A stretch of 64,000 bases of DNA from Rotaria sp. Silwood1. Taxonomy: Eukaryota > Rotifera > Eurotatoria > Philodinida > Philodinidae. Position 1 is the stretch's first letter. Each line of letters begins with the position of its first letter. The notes under the pieces are model-generated. The model did no database searches. It was given only the letters and a program-made list of their open reading frames with translations, and had not been told where the DNA came from. The stretch is taken from NCBI GenBank assembly GCA_905250075.1, contig CAJNOP010000009.1, positions 3,305,581-3,369,580 of the forward strand, given 5' to 3'. The translations under genes were made by a program, and so were the position numbers. This document shows positions 24,395 to 37,467 of the stretch, one piece after another.

Positions 24395-25618
24395 TTAGAC
24401 TTCATGTTCATTGAATATACGTAATGGTTGATATTTTTCATCTTGTGAAATAGAAGACAATGGAGTAGATTCATTTAGATTATTGATTATAGGCATTGGT
24501 GATGATAAAGTTTCAGAATCATTTGGAACTCTTGTAAAGTGAAATTGAGCATAATGTTGTTCATTTGCAGACGATGATATTAAATTAGTACGAGTTTCTT
24601 TTTCCTTATAATTATGTTTAATTTGACATGTAACTGATAATAATATTCCATCAATGATTGATAAACCAAAAGCAATCCATGCTATTATAGTTGAATAACC
24701 AATACGAATATTAATACTTGATAGAAATCGATCAATAGCAGTTTTTGTATCTTCAGATAATTTATAAATTTGATTTGATTTATAATGTTTTTCAATAGCA
24801 ACTAAATATGCAATTGATTCATATTCGAGATGTTTGAGTATAAGTATTAAATTGATTGTTAGAAATAGAATTGATAATAATGATGATAATATACCAAAAT
24901 ACTTTATTTTAAGACGATAATGTAGATCAGTAAAACATGGAAATAAACCAAATAATAAACAAGTGAGAAATAAAAATATTAATGCCATTATTCCAACTAT
25001 TTGACAAACGAAAACATAAGGTGGATAATGACAATCACACGACATTTTTGGATCAAGATTTGTAGGTGAAGTAGATAGGTCAAATGTTGCATGAAGATAA
25101 TCATTGTTAATGTCAAAGTTTTTTTCGCTTGCTTTTGTACAAAATCGATAGTATTGTAAACTATGACATTCATTAAAATAATCATCACGATATCGAGGTA
25201 AATAATTTTTTGTACATTTATGTTGTTGGTTATTTACAACGGCATCAGCTAAATCAAGTTTATTATTATATATTGATGAGTTACTTAAAATATATTCACA
25301 TCGTTGAAATAAACCATATGACTGACGACTATAACGATGTACACTATTAAAATAATGTAAAACTTCAGTACGTAAAAGCGCATCTACACCATCAACATAT
25401 AATGAATGTGTATTTGGAGTTATTTCTTTCCAATGTGGTGTAAAAAAAGCAATACATTGAAGTATAATAGTGATTAATGTCAAACTAACACCGAAAACGA
25501 TACCATAAGATAATTTATTTGTAGTTGATTCTTTCTTTTTATTTAATGTTGTATCACTTTTTGTTTTTTTAGTACAATTTTTGCATATTGAGATGTTTAT
25601 ATTGCGTTTTTTAGCCAT
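24395..25618 (-). CDS. Claudin-like / Clc-like four-pass membrane protein
   Basis: An intronless frame of 407 residues starting at the ATG whose complement is 25616-25618. A basic, Cys-containing N tail (about 1-36) precedes TM1 (YGIVFGVSLTLITIILQCIAF). TM2 and TM3 fall around VCQIVGIMALIFLFLTCLLF and YFGILSSLLSILFLTINLIL, and TM4 around IIAWIAFGLSIIDGILLS. TM1 ends in FFTPHW and the first loop contains YGLFQRC, resembling the W...GL.xC pattern of the claudin/PMP22 superfamily. The first extracellular loop is unusually long (about 135 residues) and has NSS and several Cys. The Ser/Asn-rich tail is cytoplasmic. The family builds junctions or accompanies channels; nothing here fixes the exact role. 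The long loop and nematode-like layout also fit the Clc-like family. Confidence 0.6.
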   Translation of the reverse strand: MAKKRNINISICKNCTKKTKSDTTLNKKKESTTNKLSYGIVFGVSLTLITIILQCIAFFTPHWKEITPNTHSLYVDGVDALLRTEVLHYFNSVHRYSRQSYGLFQRCEYILSNSSIYNNKLDLADAVVNNQQHKCTKNYLPRYRDDYFNECHSLQYYRFCTKASEKNFDINNDYLHATFDLSTSPTNLDPKMSCDCHYPPYVFVCQIVGIMALIFLFLTCLLFGLFPCFTDLHYRLKIKYFGILSSLLSILFLTINLILILKHLEYESIAYLVAIEKHYKSNQIYKLSEDTKTAIDRFLSSINIRIGYSTIIAWIAFGLSIIDGILLSVTCQIKHNYKEKETRTNLISSSANEQHYAQFHFTRVPNDSETLSSPMPIINNLNESTPLSSISQDEKYQPLRIFNEHEV

Positions 25619-27826
25619 CAATCTTTTTTATTTTATCAATAATTATCATTACATAAGTAATATTTTACTGATATCTATATCGACTGTGAAAGTCTATAAA
25701 GAAAACAAAAATCATCATCAATTTACAATAAAAAAAAAAAAAAAAAAGAACAAAAATGTCAATTACTGAATCATACATCTATTCTCCTCTATTAAAGATG
25801 ATATATAAAAAGAATGATTTAGTTTTTAATCTTTGATATTGTCGTTATTGGATGTGTTCTTAGCCTTGTGTTACTATTGAATATTGTTGACAGCAAATTG
25901 ATCGTTTGTCACAAATCAAACATTCATATATAGTAATTACAGTTCTTTTTTATATTTGTCAGAAGAGTGTTTTGTATGTATATATATATATATACTTATG
26001 TCAAAATAGAACAGCAGTAAAGTGCAGTTGTAATATTGGTATATGAAATTTTTATCCAACCTTAACTACCTTGTTCTTCATTCTTACTATTCACGTTCTC
26101 TTTTTTTATGCAACTGGCTTATTATTTTCTTTCTTTTTGTGTCGACAAAACGAAAGAAAAGAGAATTTTCGTTCTTATGTAAAAATAAGCAGCTGAATAA
26201 GAATGAGTCACACTGTCATCAAAAAAGAGACAAATTTTACAATTTAACTACATATATATATAAAAACGACGTATAGTTGACAATGACTACGTCCAAGGCT
26301 ATCAATTTTTGGATTTTTTTTCTTATCGTCTTACAGGTGCTGTATACCTATTGTGACATTGATTTTTTTTAGATTAAAACCATCGAAAATTTTTAAAAAA
26401 ACCATTAATCTTATGTTTGAGTATTAACAATGTATACCATTTTTGTCAAGTATCGATTACTTTATTAAGCTTTTCTTCTTTTTTTAAAATCATTTTGAGT
26501 TTATGCGCGTTCACATTAACCTACCAAGACGTCAAATACATTCATCATTCATTCTTATATATATACATATACATGATGTAATGATAATTCATTATTGACC
26601 TTATTCGATCAAAAAAAAAAGACTGCTCGACGGATTGACATTGATTTTACGAAATGATGAATGAAAGATCTATACAGTAATCGCTATTGGATAAAAGTCA
26701 ATTGGTACATTCGTATCTGAAGGGTAATAAAACACATTAAGAATCAAATGAGTGTACAGACGACTGCTGAAAGTATATACATGTGATTCATTAAAAGCAA
26801 CAAGACAAACAAAAACATTTCTTGATTAATTTATCAAAGAAGCAGGAAATAAATATCAATATTTAATAGATTTATTAACAATTTATTATAACTACGAAAA
26901 AAACATAAACATTAGAATATTTTTATTCGATGCAATTACATCTTATGTCAATAAAATAAATTTAATGACGAAATGTGATTTCTTTAAATAACAATTAAAT
27001 GAGATACATATTGGTTAACAAGTCTTTTCACAAATTTTCATGTTTTCAATATATAAAGCGAATATTACAAGACTTGACTACTTTTTCGATATTAAGTGTT
27101 TAAAAAAATCACTCAAAAAATTAATATGAAAACATATATTATTATCAATGAATGTGCTGATAGACAATAATAGTACTTACAAAAACGCTTACATTAAAAA
27201 AAAAAGTATTTATAGACAATTCAACTGTTTCAACTTTCGAAAGAAAAACAATCTATCGTCGAATAAATATTCTATTCTATGAAGTACAAGGCTATTCATT
27301 TTACATCACATGTAGTAAATACGTAAAAAAAACTGATCATTACATACTGTTTTGTTTGAAATAAAATAAAATACTCAGTCTAAACTAATATTTAAATAAG
27401 TTGTAAGAAATTTATATAATTTTCAATAAATCAACTTCAAAATAATTTAACTAATAACTCTACATTGAAAACGTGTGAAATATTGTTAAAAGAAAACATT
27501 AAAGATTTATAATAATCAATTTTTCGAAATATTTAATAAACTTATAGATGCAAAAAAAATAATAGTTAATGATTAAAACTAAAAGAAAAATAAGCAATTT
27601 TCAAAAAAATTATATTTTTTGAAATAGAATTTCAATCTATTGCAAATCAAACGAATGAATTCTTTATATTGTCTAGAATACAATATTTAGAGCGTTCTTT
27701 CGTTTCTGTAAGATAGTTATTCATCGTATGGTGTGCGTTCTTAGAAGATATATTTGAATGTTTATAACAATATCACTTCTTTTTTTTCACTTCACGTCTA
27801 CTGTATTTGCTAAATCATCGATAATA
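25619..27826. other. Intergenic region, AT-rich
   Basis: Upstream of both the claudin-like gene (leftward) and the cyclin gene (rightward), so it should hold both promoters. It contains an A-rich run at 25730-25746 and the TA run at 25979-25994. No RNA gene or transposon end was recognised. Confidence 0.5.
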
Positions 27827-29616
27827 ATGCAGCGAATGACCACTTCATTCGAACAACATATGTCAAGTTGGGTTATAGAAGTATAAAATCTATGAATAAT
27901 TTAATATGAATATTGATTATTATTTATTTTGTTTTAGCATAAATTAACAAGAGAACAAATAATAACAACTATTAGTTCATGGCTAACAAAACATTGCACA
28001 AAAATTGCTGTTTTTTCACGTATAAATCAATCATTGAAATCTTTCGTTTTTGTTAAAGTTTTTCTTTTTTAAGTTACTAATAATCTTCTTTATTCATGGC
28101 GAGATGCTTACTATAGTACAAATACTCCACATATTGAACATGTTATACAAGTATTTACTCGTTTATATCGAGAATTCTATTTATTAGATCATCTTATTGA
28201 TATTCTTGTAAGTAATAATTTTATTTCAAACTTTAATATTCTATGATCATTTCAAAATAATAATAGATATCTGAATATCATTCATTATATACATATAACT
28301 ATGCTGTACTATGGTTGAATACAGATTTAACAAGACGTGAAGTTCGTCTTTCATGGCGTTGTTCAATTGTTAATTGGCTAATTGGTATTCAAGTAAAGTT
28401 TAAAAAAAAAAAGAAAAAACACACACATAAGAATTTCTTTTTTTATTGTTCATTATAAATTTTTCTTTAGCGTAAGAATAATATGAAAGCTGAAGTAACT
28501 CAACATACTGTTCGATTAATCGATGCTATTGATACATTACAAGGTCGTAATGAACGAACATATCAATTAAGAGCAATGGCTTTTTTTATTCTTGCTGCTA
28601 AATTTCATAATCGTAGTCGAATTAGAGTATGTATTCAAAACTTTATATTGTAAATTAGGTTTTATATATATATGTATCTAGATGGAAGAGTTTTCACGGT
28701 ATTCAGCAAATGCATTTGAACCACGTGAAATTAGTGACTGTATGCATACAGTCTACAATGAATTAAATTTCAAAGTTCAATTGCCTCTCGCATTGGATTT
28801 TCTTGAATTATATCTTGAATTAAATTCTAATGAAACTTTTCAACTAAATACTTCTAAGGTTTTTTTCTATTTATTTCATTAATCAAAAAAAAAAAAAAAA
28901 AGAAAGACTATTTTCTATTTATTTAAGATTCGTGCATTAGCAACTTTATTTATTCATGTTGCTTGTATTCAATCATGGTCAAGTTGTTTTAATGCATCAT
29001 TATTAGCTAGTTCTGTTCTCATACTTTGTTTAAAATTTTTACATGATAAAAATCCTCTTCCACAATTATGTTCAATTGTTTGTTTATTTGATCATTCAGT
29101 TGAACTTATTCTTGGTCTTGCTGGTTATATTGCCTTAATTGTTAGTGATATGCCAAATATACCAACAGATCGATCAAATTATTATTTTGTAAGTTAGATC
29201 GTTTTTGTTTCTAATAATATTTATAAAAATAAAACAAATATATTTTTAATTAGTATGCACATAAAATGTATAATGATGAATTTCGTCATAAGAATGATGA
29301 TAATTTTAAATTTGATCGTGTTAAAAAATTTTGTCGAATATTTGTTCAAATCGGTGATATTAATCGACAAATTTTATATGGTATGCGTACTCTTGTATTA
29401 AATCAAATACGCATTTTAGAAAAAGCATATTCACATAATTATAATTCATTATTCTATATGAATATTAATGAAAATCAATCAAATGATATTAATGATAAAT
29501 ATCAATCAATACAATTTCCAATCCGAGTTGTATTAGCAGCAAAACGTTTTGCAAAACGTATTTTAGAAAGACGAAGAATAATTCAACAATTAAAAACAAC
29601 ATCATTAATTGATTGA
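27827..29616 (+). CDS. Divergent mitotic-type cyclin
   Basis: Eight exons: 27827-27880, 27938-28019, 28074-28207, 28267-28392, 28471-28626, 28682-28858, 28928-29188, 29254-29616, giving 450 residues; an alternative ATG lies three codons downstream. Residues about 120-225 match the N-terminal cyclin box: RREVRLSWRCSIVNWLI corresponds to the MRAILVDWL helix of A/B cyclins, followed by YQLRAMAFFILAAKFHN and a PLALDFLELYLEL segment. A second helical bundle (LATLFIHVACIQSW, SSVLILCLKFL) fits the C-terminal box. The KxEE-like motif after the third helix reads KFHN, so CDK contact may be altered. No destruction box was seen in the short N terminus. Presumed role is activation of a cell-cycle kinase; subtype A, B or B3 cannot be decided. 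Confidence 0.7.
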
Positions 29617-29914
29617 AAATATTTATAAAACATATTCTTTGTTTTGTTTTTATTTCATATTTAGAATATATTTGTTTTTTCAGTGATTTAAATAAGGTGC
29701 TTTTATTTTAAAAAACGAAGACGCGAAAAAAAAACTGTACCATGCTTTAACAGAAAAAAATGATCATGGTGTAGCCTGAAATAGTATTTATCTACTGAAC
29801 ATATTTTCGGATCCAAAAATTGTTTTTAAAAGTTGAAAAATCGAAATGACATCTAATTAGCGAAAACTGTAGATTGTTTCGCATTTTTCTCTAACCAACT
29901 TTTCTACGAGAGAA

Positions 29915-30150
29915 AATGTAGAAACATTCCTGTTTCTCCGACATGGCAAGTCCGATGAAGCTAAAACTTTTTTCACATATATTAGACACTGTTTGGGATG
30001 AAGATATTTACTTTTTTTTTATAGTGTATGTTCCATATTTTAGCTTTTTTATTCAAAAGATAAAAAAATAGCCACCTTAAACAATGTCTAATGCCTGTAA
30101 AAACATTTTCAACTCGATCGCACATGTCATCTTGGAGAAACGGGAAAGAC
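29915..30150. repeat. Old inverted repeat, possible foldback relic
   Basis: TGTTTCTCC...TTAGACACTGTTT at about 29930-29993 is matched in reverse complement by AAACAATGTCTAA...GGAGAAACGGG at about 30079-30145, with many mismatches. Similarity may extend outwards on both sides, giving a total of about 450 bases. No clear ends. Confidence 0.45.
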
Positions 30151-33100
30151 CATTTTTCGCTACTGTGAATACCGTCTTTCATAGACAACAGCATCTCGAA
30201 GCTTTTGTCCAAAAAATTCCAAGACGGATGGGATACCCTTAAACAGACGTCCTAGAAGCTCTGAATTAGTTTTAAAACTGACTGTAATTTAAGTGATTAG
30301 TAACATGGATGAAATAGTCAGTTGATTATGTACATATAATAGACAGTGGAAAGATAAGAATTCAATCAGTAAAAATTTCATATTCGGTTGCACAAGACTA
30401 GAAAAACAAAGTGAATCGAACTATGAAACATTTCAATTTCTATACGTACCTTTTGCTTTAATTGACTGTTCGTAAATTTTATTCACTGACCTTTAGATTT
30501 TTTAGTAAACTTTATTTATAACTAACTGACTAGTTAAGCAATTTATCAATTGTATAAGTATTTAAATTATCGAACAAATAATTTTCCCTTTAAAATTCAT
30601 TGGTTTTGCATCCAACACAAGCAAACTTTTTAAAATTTTGCTAAACTGCAATAAGGTTCTAGATTGATAACTTGAATAATAATAAAAATATCTTACCAAC
30701 ATGATAATATTCTTTATTAGTATTTTCATAGTTAATATATAAAAATTAAAACTATTTTTCCAAATAAAAAGAAACATATCAAAGGTTGTCAATATTTGCA
30801 GGTTTAATTTACATCCAGATTCAAAGTTGTAACTAATAATATTGATAATTACTCCTTAGATATTACTTTTTCTTCAGTGATCGATTTGAACTTTTCAAAA
30901 TTTTTTTTTCATGTTTCTTTTCTTGAAACAAATGATCATAAAAGTGTTTTAGTCGCAAATCAATTACTTTTCTATTGGTATCAAACGATATTTCTATGAG
31001 CAAATATACATAAGACTCTGCTTTTGTCAAATAGTCGAAAGCTTATGTGTTTTAGTTTTGTTACTATAGTTCAAGTGAATTTCATTTATCTGTCATTAGT
31101 TAAATTCTTACAATAGCATGTAAAAGAAGAATTATCTGTTTCCATACAGGTTTATCTAACTAGTTCTCATATCAACATTAGTCTAATTATTTTTGTATGG
31201 TATTTTTATTGATTCAAATTCTTTCGAAAAAGTTGATAAAACATCACATAGGCGTGTTGTGACAATTTGTTCGTCATAGACATATTGTACCAAGAAAGCG
31301 TTTTGTTCAAACAAAATTTAGCTTGTTTGATTATAAACTTCTCGTGTTTATGTATATATTGTGGAGAGATTTCAAATATCAGATAAGAAGAAAAAGCAAC
31401 TTTTGTTGAATATGAATAATTGCTGCTTTATCAAATAGTATAACAATAACAAACATACTTTGATTTTAGACATATGACACAATGCAAATTTATTAAATGA
31501 TGACATAAATGCCGTCCTATAAGTATTTGTACCCGTCTTATGAATACCTAACAATACTAAGACAAAATTTTTCTTTCGAATAACATGACATTTGTATTTA
31601 GATTCTATTTGATTTATTACAAAGACATATTTTCATTCTAGAAAAGTCTTATCCTATTATTCTGGTAATAATCAATGAAATCTCTTGTTATGATAAAAGT
31701 TTATCTTATTACACATAATACATAAGCAAACATAGATCATAATTATCCATCGTTTTTCTTTCACATTCCTTAAACAGACATTTCTAATGTGTCTATATAA
31801 CATTCACTTGATATAGAGCAAGAACAATATGAAAACATAAATCATTTCTATTATTAGCATGCAATTTATGACATTAATGACCTGCCTTTTTTCTTTGTTC
31901 TCATTAAGAAGAATAACAAAAGCATATGAACATACATTTTTATCACTTATATTGCTTATCCTGATAGCAACCATTTGTTTTTATTACTATATCTTATTCT
32001 ATCATCAACTTGTCAATCAAAGTAAATAAGACAAGTTCTTTTTATACGATACGAGACAAAAAAAAAGTTTTCTTTCGTATTTCTTATTCTTTTATTTTTG
32101 TCTATAGATTACATTGGCTTGTTTAACCTTTGCTTGTTTTTCTGATTAACCAACATGATGATCTGTTGTTGTATTTTTTTTTATTATTATAATTGGATCT
32201 TGCAGAGATATCAATCGACATAAAAAGAAGAAGAAAAAGCAGTTGACTTTATACGCAATGTTTTTTTACCGAATCGTTTGATAAAACCAAACTCAATTTC
32301 TAATGTAACAGTGACACATTCATATTTCTTATATGTCATCAAAACGATAATGAAAAGAAATCCAACCGAGAAAAATCTGCTTTTCTTATTTGAGAGAAGA
32401 ATCAATTAACATAACTGAATAACAGACTTACAAGAACGTTTCACATATATACATACATACAGCCGGATATAAGATAACCATTTATTGTCATTTTTCTTTC
32501 TCTACATTATCCTATCATACATATGAAGCCACTTTCTATCTCATTTTTTCTTATGTAATTATCGATTTCAAATGGCACGCTAGAAGAAAAAACAAGTGAG
32601 TTACAGAGAGATATCTGTTTATTTATTTATTAATCAAGTTGAAAATAGAAATATCAATTAGCATGAAAGTCGATTACTTTCAGGTTTAATGACATTCTTC
32701 ATAGAATTGTGAATACCAAATTTTCCATAAATGAAAACATTTATCAGTATCAGTTTCCTAATTAGAATTTAATTGTTTTATTTTATCCCTAAACACTAAT
32801 GTTGATAACCGATACGGTATTAATTTCATTGAAAAAATCTTCGATGTATAATTTTTTGATTAGTTTTTTTCTAATGGTGTTATTATATAGAGAACAAAGT
32901 TACTTGAAAATAAGATAACCATAGAAATAGATATACAAGTGACAGACCCAATCGAAAACTTGTTGCCTTCAATAGAAATAATTAATATTTGGCATTTTAG
33001 CACTATAAGCTTTTTAATGAAAATGAGACATTATATTATATAAATTTGAAACTATTGCTCGTTCAGATTTCATAGACTAACTGAATTTAGTAAATCGGAA

Positions 33101-35568
33101 AAAGTATAAGAACTGACTGTTGTAAAAAATCAAAATTTCGAATATCAGCACGATTTTTTGAAATTCATGAATATGACAAATAATCTCATTTGTTGATTCA
33201 CTGCATATTAAACAAATATAAATAATGCATTTTTACCTTTCGTCTTATTGATATTTAATTCTTGTGTTAAACCAAACCGTTCATTTCACGGTTTTTCTCT
33301 TAGGTTTTCGTTTGACTATTTTTCAGACAAAGTATAGAACCGCTCATTTCTCTAGAAATACATTTTTTAAGACGACTAATTACTTGAAACGTACTAGCCG
33401 GCTTATTACATTTCAGTCGCTTAGTTGTGACACGCATTCTTCTTCTTTCACTTGAGGCGTCACTCATGAATGAAGTCAACTATTCGCTCTTCACATCTAA
33501 CCATCATTTCAAGTTGTGAACAAGTTTGTCTAGATCGTAAGAATATCGCAAGTGAAAATCTAAAGTTCATTTTTCAGAGCTTCACTCCTTTCAGGATCTA
33601 TATAGATGCGGAGAATAATAATTAACAGTAGATAATTTCTTGATATGGTCATAAATGAGTCAAACAAAAACAAAAGCTCATTGATATCTCGGATGCTATA
33701 TACATATGTAATTTAATTATCTATCTTGTGTGAATTAAATTCGTTCAAGATGGAATCCACAACATTCAGAAAAAAACTTTGCATAACTTATATAAATACC
33801 ATATATGAATAATAATGAACAGATGAGAATTTCCTTATATGGCAATACATGATTTAGATTTCTAATCAGCTAGTCCACTCTTTATCTAAGTCGAGATAGG
33901 GAATTTCCATTGAAAACTCATCATCCTTTCCTTTATGTAAGTTTAAAATTAGATTTACCAAATGTTGTGTATGATCATGTACAAATGTTCAGAAATTTGT
34001 ACGAGTTTGCAATTACTTTAACATCTCACGAAAATAAACTACAGGAATTTATTATTCAATACCATCAATGTAAAAATATACGTACGAAATGAACTTTGAG
34101 TTTATGAATGAATACTTTCAATAACGTTTGTCGTGATTTTTTAAAATATTTTTATCATGTGCATAGTTTTTCTTTATTCAAACTAATCTAATTGACTATC
34201 AACAGATTAAAACTCGTCGATTAAAAGAAAACTTTCGACCCTGGTCCGAGCTGACTTAGTTATTTAATTATTTTCTATGCAGCGAATAGTACATTCTATG
34301 CATTTTTCAGGCAATGTTGACAATGATCTAATGAGAACTAAATTTTAATTGGTTCCCGCTTCCAGAGTAATACATACGGTATAAGTTTCCTACGCGACGG
34401 ACTCTACTGCAAGTATGTTTATCTCTTTTTTTTGTACGAACTTAATCATCCTAATAAACAGATGATATTTGTACAAACATCAGTAATTTGATATTGCTTA
34501 TCATTGTGGAAAGATGGTGGACAGTTGCTACGTCAAGTTATTTCCTTTAGTTACTTTTTCATACTGATTAAACATCTAGCAGTAAAAAATGTTTTTGATA
34601 ATAAATAAAGTATGGCAAAAATAAAATAAGAAATAAGCCTTCACCTGAAATAATCAATTGTTATTTTAAATACAACAAAGATTATAAAATAGAATAATCG
34701 AGAATAAATAAATTCGATCGGATTAGATGAAAACGGACTCATTGTGAAATTTCGATGGCTTTTTATTTTCAGCAGAGAATCATACAGAACTTTCAATCTG
34801 CACTTATATTCTTCTCATTAATTTCCATCAAATCAGAGATGCTATAAAAGTTGCTATACTTCTAAGGGCCTATCGGCATGCGTTTTCCATAAAATAAAGT
34901 TCTTAATAGTACTACTAAGTGATGCGCTTCTGATGCTTTTTAACTAATCAATATTCCGTAATAAATGTTGCCATATTTTTCGACGACATCTTGCTGAACA
35001 GAACCCTAGAATTGCGATTTAATCTAAATGCGTGCTGCTGATAAGTAGTTTTTAATGAAAATGAATATTACTAAGAACTATAGCGTCCTGCTGAGCATTG
35101 TATATATTGTCTTGCTGTGCACTATGCTGTCTTGGTGAGTGCCTTATCGTCCTGCTAAACACTTCTTTTTAATGAAAAATATATACTGCTATGCAATATG
35201 GCATGTACGAAGTATTCATAGGAATAAGGCTTTTTATGATGATTAATCGGAAAAATTTCGGGTTCGCTTCGAAATTTTGACTTCCCAATTCAATCAACAA
35301 AAAAATCTTTTTTTTTTCTTCATTTACAATCAACTCTTATATATCTACAGTGTCCATTGAGATGATACTCAAATCAATCTTGTTGACCCAAATGATATAA
35401 GTAAATTTCAATTACGTAAGAGATATTCTTGATTGATACATTGTTATTTTTTATGATACGACCATGCTACATGTGCAATCATATAGGTTAATAGCACAGA
35501 ATTGAATTATGTTTTTCTTTACAAAAATAACAACAGAAGATAAATCTATTGTTCTTTAATGTTTTTCT
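30151..35568. other. Gene-poor AT-rich region
   Basis: About 5.4 kb in which every frame is closed at short intervals. Apart from a short MLH1-like peptide at 33913-33966 and some loosely repeated GTCCTGCTGA-type words around 35085-35160, nothing gene-like or RNA-like was seen. Confidence 0.5.
33913..33966 (+). pseudogene. Short MLH1-like fragment (tentative)
   Basis: An open stretch reads KTHHPFLYVSLKLDLPNV, which resembles the HPFLYLSLEI...NV segment at the end of the MLH1 ATPase region. The following residues do not continue the family motif, no other MLH1 exon was found nearby, and there is no ATG in frame just upstream. It may be an old gene fragment or chance similarity. Confidence 0.2.
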
Positions 35569-35570
35569 AG
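35569..35570 (+). promoter_or_regulatory. Splice acceptor 10 bases before the K2P start codon
   Basis: TTTTTCTAG ends at 35570, ten bases before the ATG at 35581. No upstream coding exon is visible, so a spliced leader or a 5'UTR exon may join here. Confidence 0.4.
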
Positions 35571-35580
35571 TTAATTAACA

Positions 35581-37467
35581 ATGGCGAAGAAGTTTAATAT
35601 TCGTGAATGGGTCCTATCTGTTAAGTATGTATTCTAAGTTTCAATATTTTCTTTTGTTTAATAATATTTCTCTATTTAGATATTGGTCATTGCTTTTCAT
35701 TCCTCATATGTCAGTCTGTTTAATTTTTTTAATTTATATTCTAATGGGTGCTAGTATTATTCAAGAAATTGAGTCATGTCAACAAGAAACTTCTTCATCA
35801 ATAAAAAATATTCCACGAGAACGTCTTATATCAAAAATAATTGAAAAACGACAAACATTGGATATTGAACAATATAAAAAATATGTTTCTAAACATATTG
35901 ATTTGTATGAAGAAGAAATTAAAAATAAACAGAAAGATATTCAAGAAAATTCATCATGGGACTTTTCGAAATGTTTTTTCATTGTTGTAACATCATTAAC
36001 AACTATAGGTAAGAATTATAAAAATCTTTTTCTAATTTGAATGGTTGGTTTGTTTTATTATTTATAATTTATTTTCAAAGGTTCAAATGAATTTATACCA
36101 AAAACAAAGTTAGGAAAATTATTTCTAATGATTTATACAGGATTTGGCATTCCATTAACATTTATTTTCATATTTGATTTAAGTTATTTAATAAAACGAA
36201 TAATTAACTATATTTCATTGATTATTTTTCATGTTTATATATCAAAATATTTTCTTCATATTCGTCGATTATTTGTTTTTCGTTTTATTGATAAACAATT
36301 AAATATTTCATTTGAAGAAGATGATGATGAAGAAGATTTAAATAGATTAAAATCTTCTTCAACAATTCAACAATATATTAATAATCTTCTAAATATAGTT
36401 AAAAATTTTAATGATGACAATGATTTAACATTAAAACGATTAATATTAACTATTTTTATTTATATTCTTATTGGTAGTTATTTTATATCATCCAAGTCTA
36501 TATTTGATAGTTTTTATTTATGTTTTACAACTATATTTACAATTAGTTCAAATAGAATAATTGATCAAGAAAAGAATTTATTTTTTTTATCTATTTATTT
36601 AGTTGTTGGTCTTGCAATTGTTGTATTGTGTGTAAAAACTATCAAAATAAGACTAGAAACATTATTATTGAATTTTGGAAAGATATTGCTCAGAAACCTA
36701 TTAGAATTTAGTCAACAAATAGGTAAAGATCATAAAAGTTATTTCAATGAGTTTTTATTTATCAAACTTTCTTTACAATAGGTTCTCATGATTTAAATAC
36801 TGATGATTTCTTAGAAAATAACGAGATTAATTCTTATCCTGCTTCGGAATCTGTTGTTTCTCGACAGCAATATATAACAAATATCATATCATTAGAACAA
36901 TCATCAACAACTCGTCCTATTGGTATAGCAGAACCATTACGTCGTATTTCAACTGATCTTATTCGAGTACTCAAGACTAACGATAATAATGATGAAAAAA
37001 CTTTAAATAAAAGCATTCAAGTTAATACCGTGATCCGACGATGTGATCGTTGTGCTGAATTACCACTGTCAAGCTTACCACTTAGAAAAGCTAGACATTT
37101 GTCAACTTCATCATCTCCAGTGACTGATAATAGTTCAAGTTGTGAAGATGATGATATTATGGAATTTCCTCCACCTAATTTAGATCGATTACGTAAAAGG
37201 CGTGCAACACAAGTAGCAAAAACGATTATTAATCAAATGGGTATACAACCACGATTATCATCAATTGATGAATTTACATCACCAATAGGAATACTACCAA
37301 AGCAACGTCAACATTCACCATCTTCATCACCAGTTTCAGTGCGATGTTCAGTAAAAGTATCACGATCACCTTCACTTGAATCTACATGTAAATGTGAAAA
37401 TAGTCATAAAGAATTTTCGGAACTTTCTAAACAAATTTCGTCATTATTAACATCACATGATGATTGA
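35581..37467 (+). CDS. Two-pore-domain (K2P) potassium channel-like protein with degenerate filters
   Basis: Four exons (35581-35624, 35680-36008, 36081-36722, 36782-37467) encode 566 residues. The K2P order is intact: M1 (HMSVCLIFLIYILMGASIIQ), an extracellular helical cap with a Cys, pore loop 1, M2 (KLFLMIYTGFGIPLTFIF, nearly consensus), a cytoplasmic linker, M3 (LILTIFIYILIGSYFIS), pore loop 2, M4 and a long Ser-rich cytoplasmic tail. Filter 1 reads TTIGSNEF where K2P channels have TIGYG; the exon junction at 36008/36081 was checked and restores GSN. Filter 2 reads FTISSNRI where GFG is expected. Both K+-coordinating signatures are therefore lost while the scaffold and frame are kept. It may be non-conducting, differently selective or a regulatory partner. 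The tail contains RRCDRC. Confidence 0.75.

Noticed and set aside
24106..24474. Minus-strand frame overlapping the neuropeptide 3' end and the claudin-like gene end
   Set aside because: Different frame from the claudin-like gene and AT-rich composition without motif.
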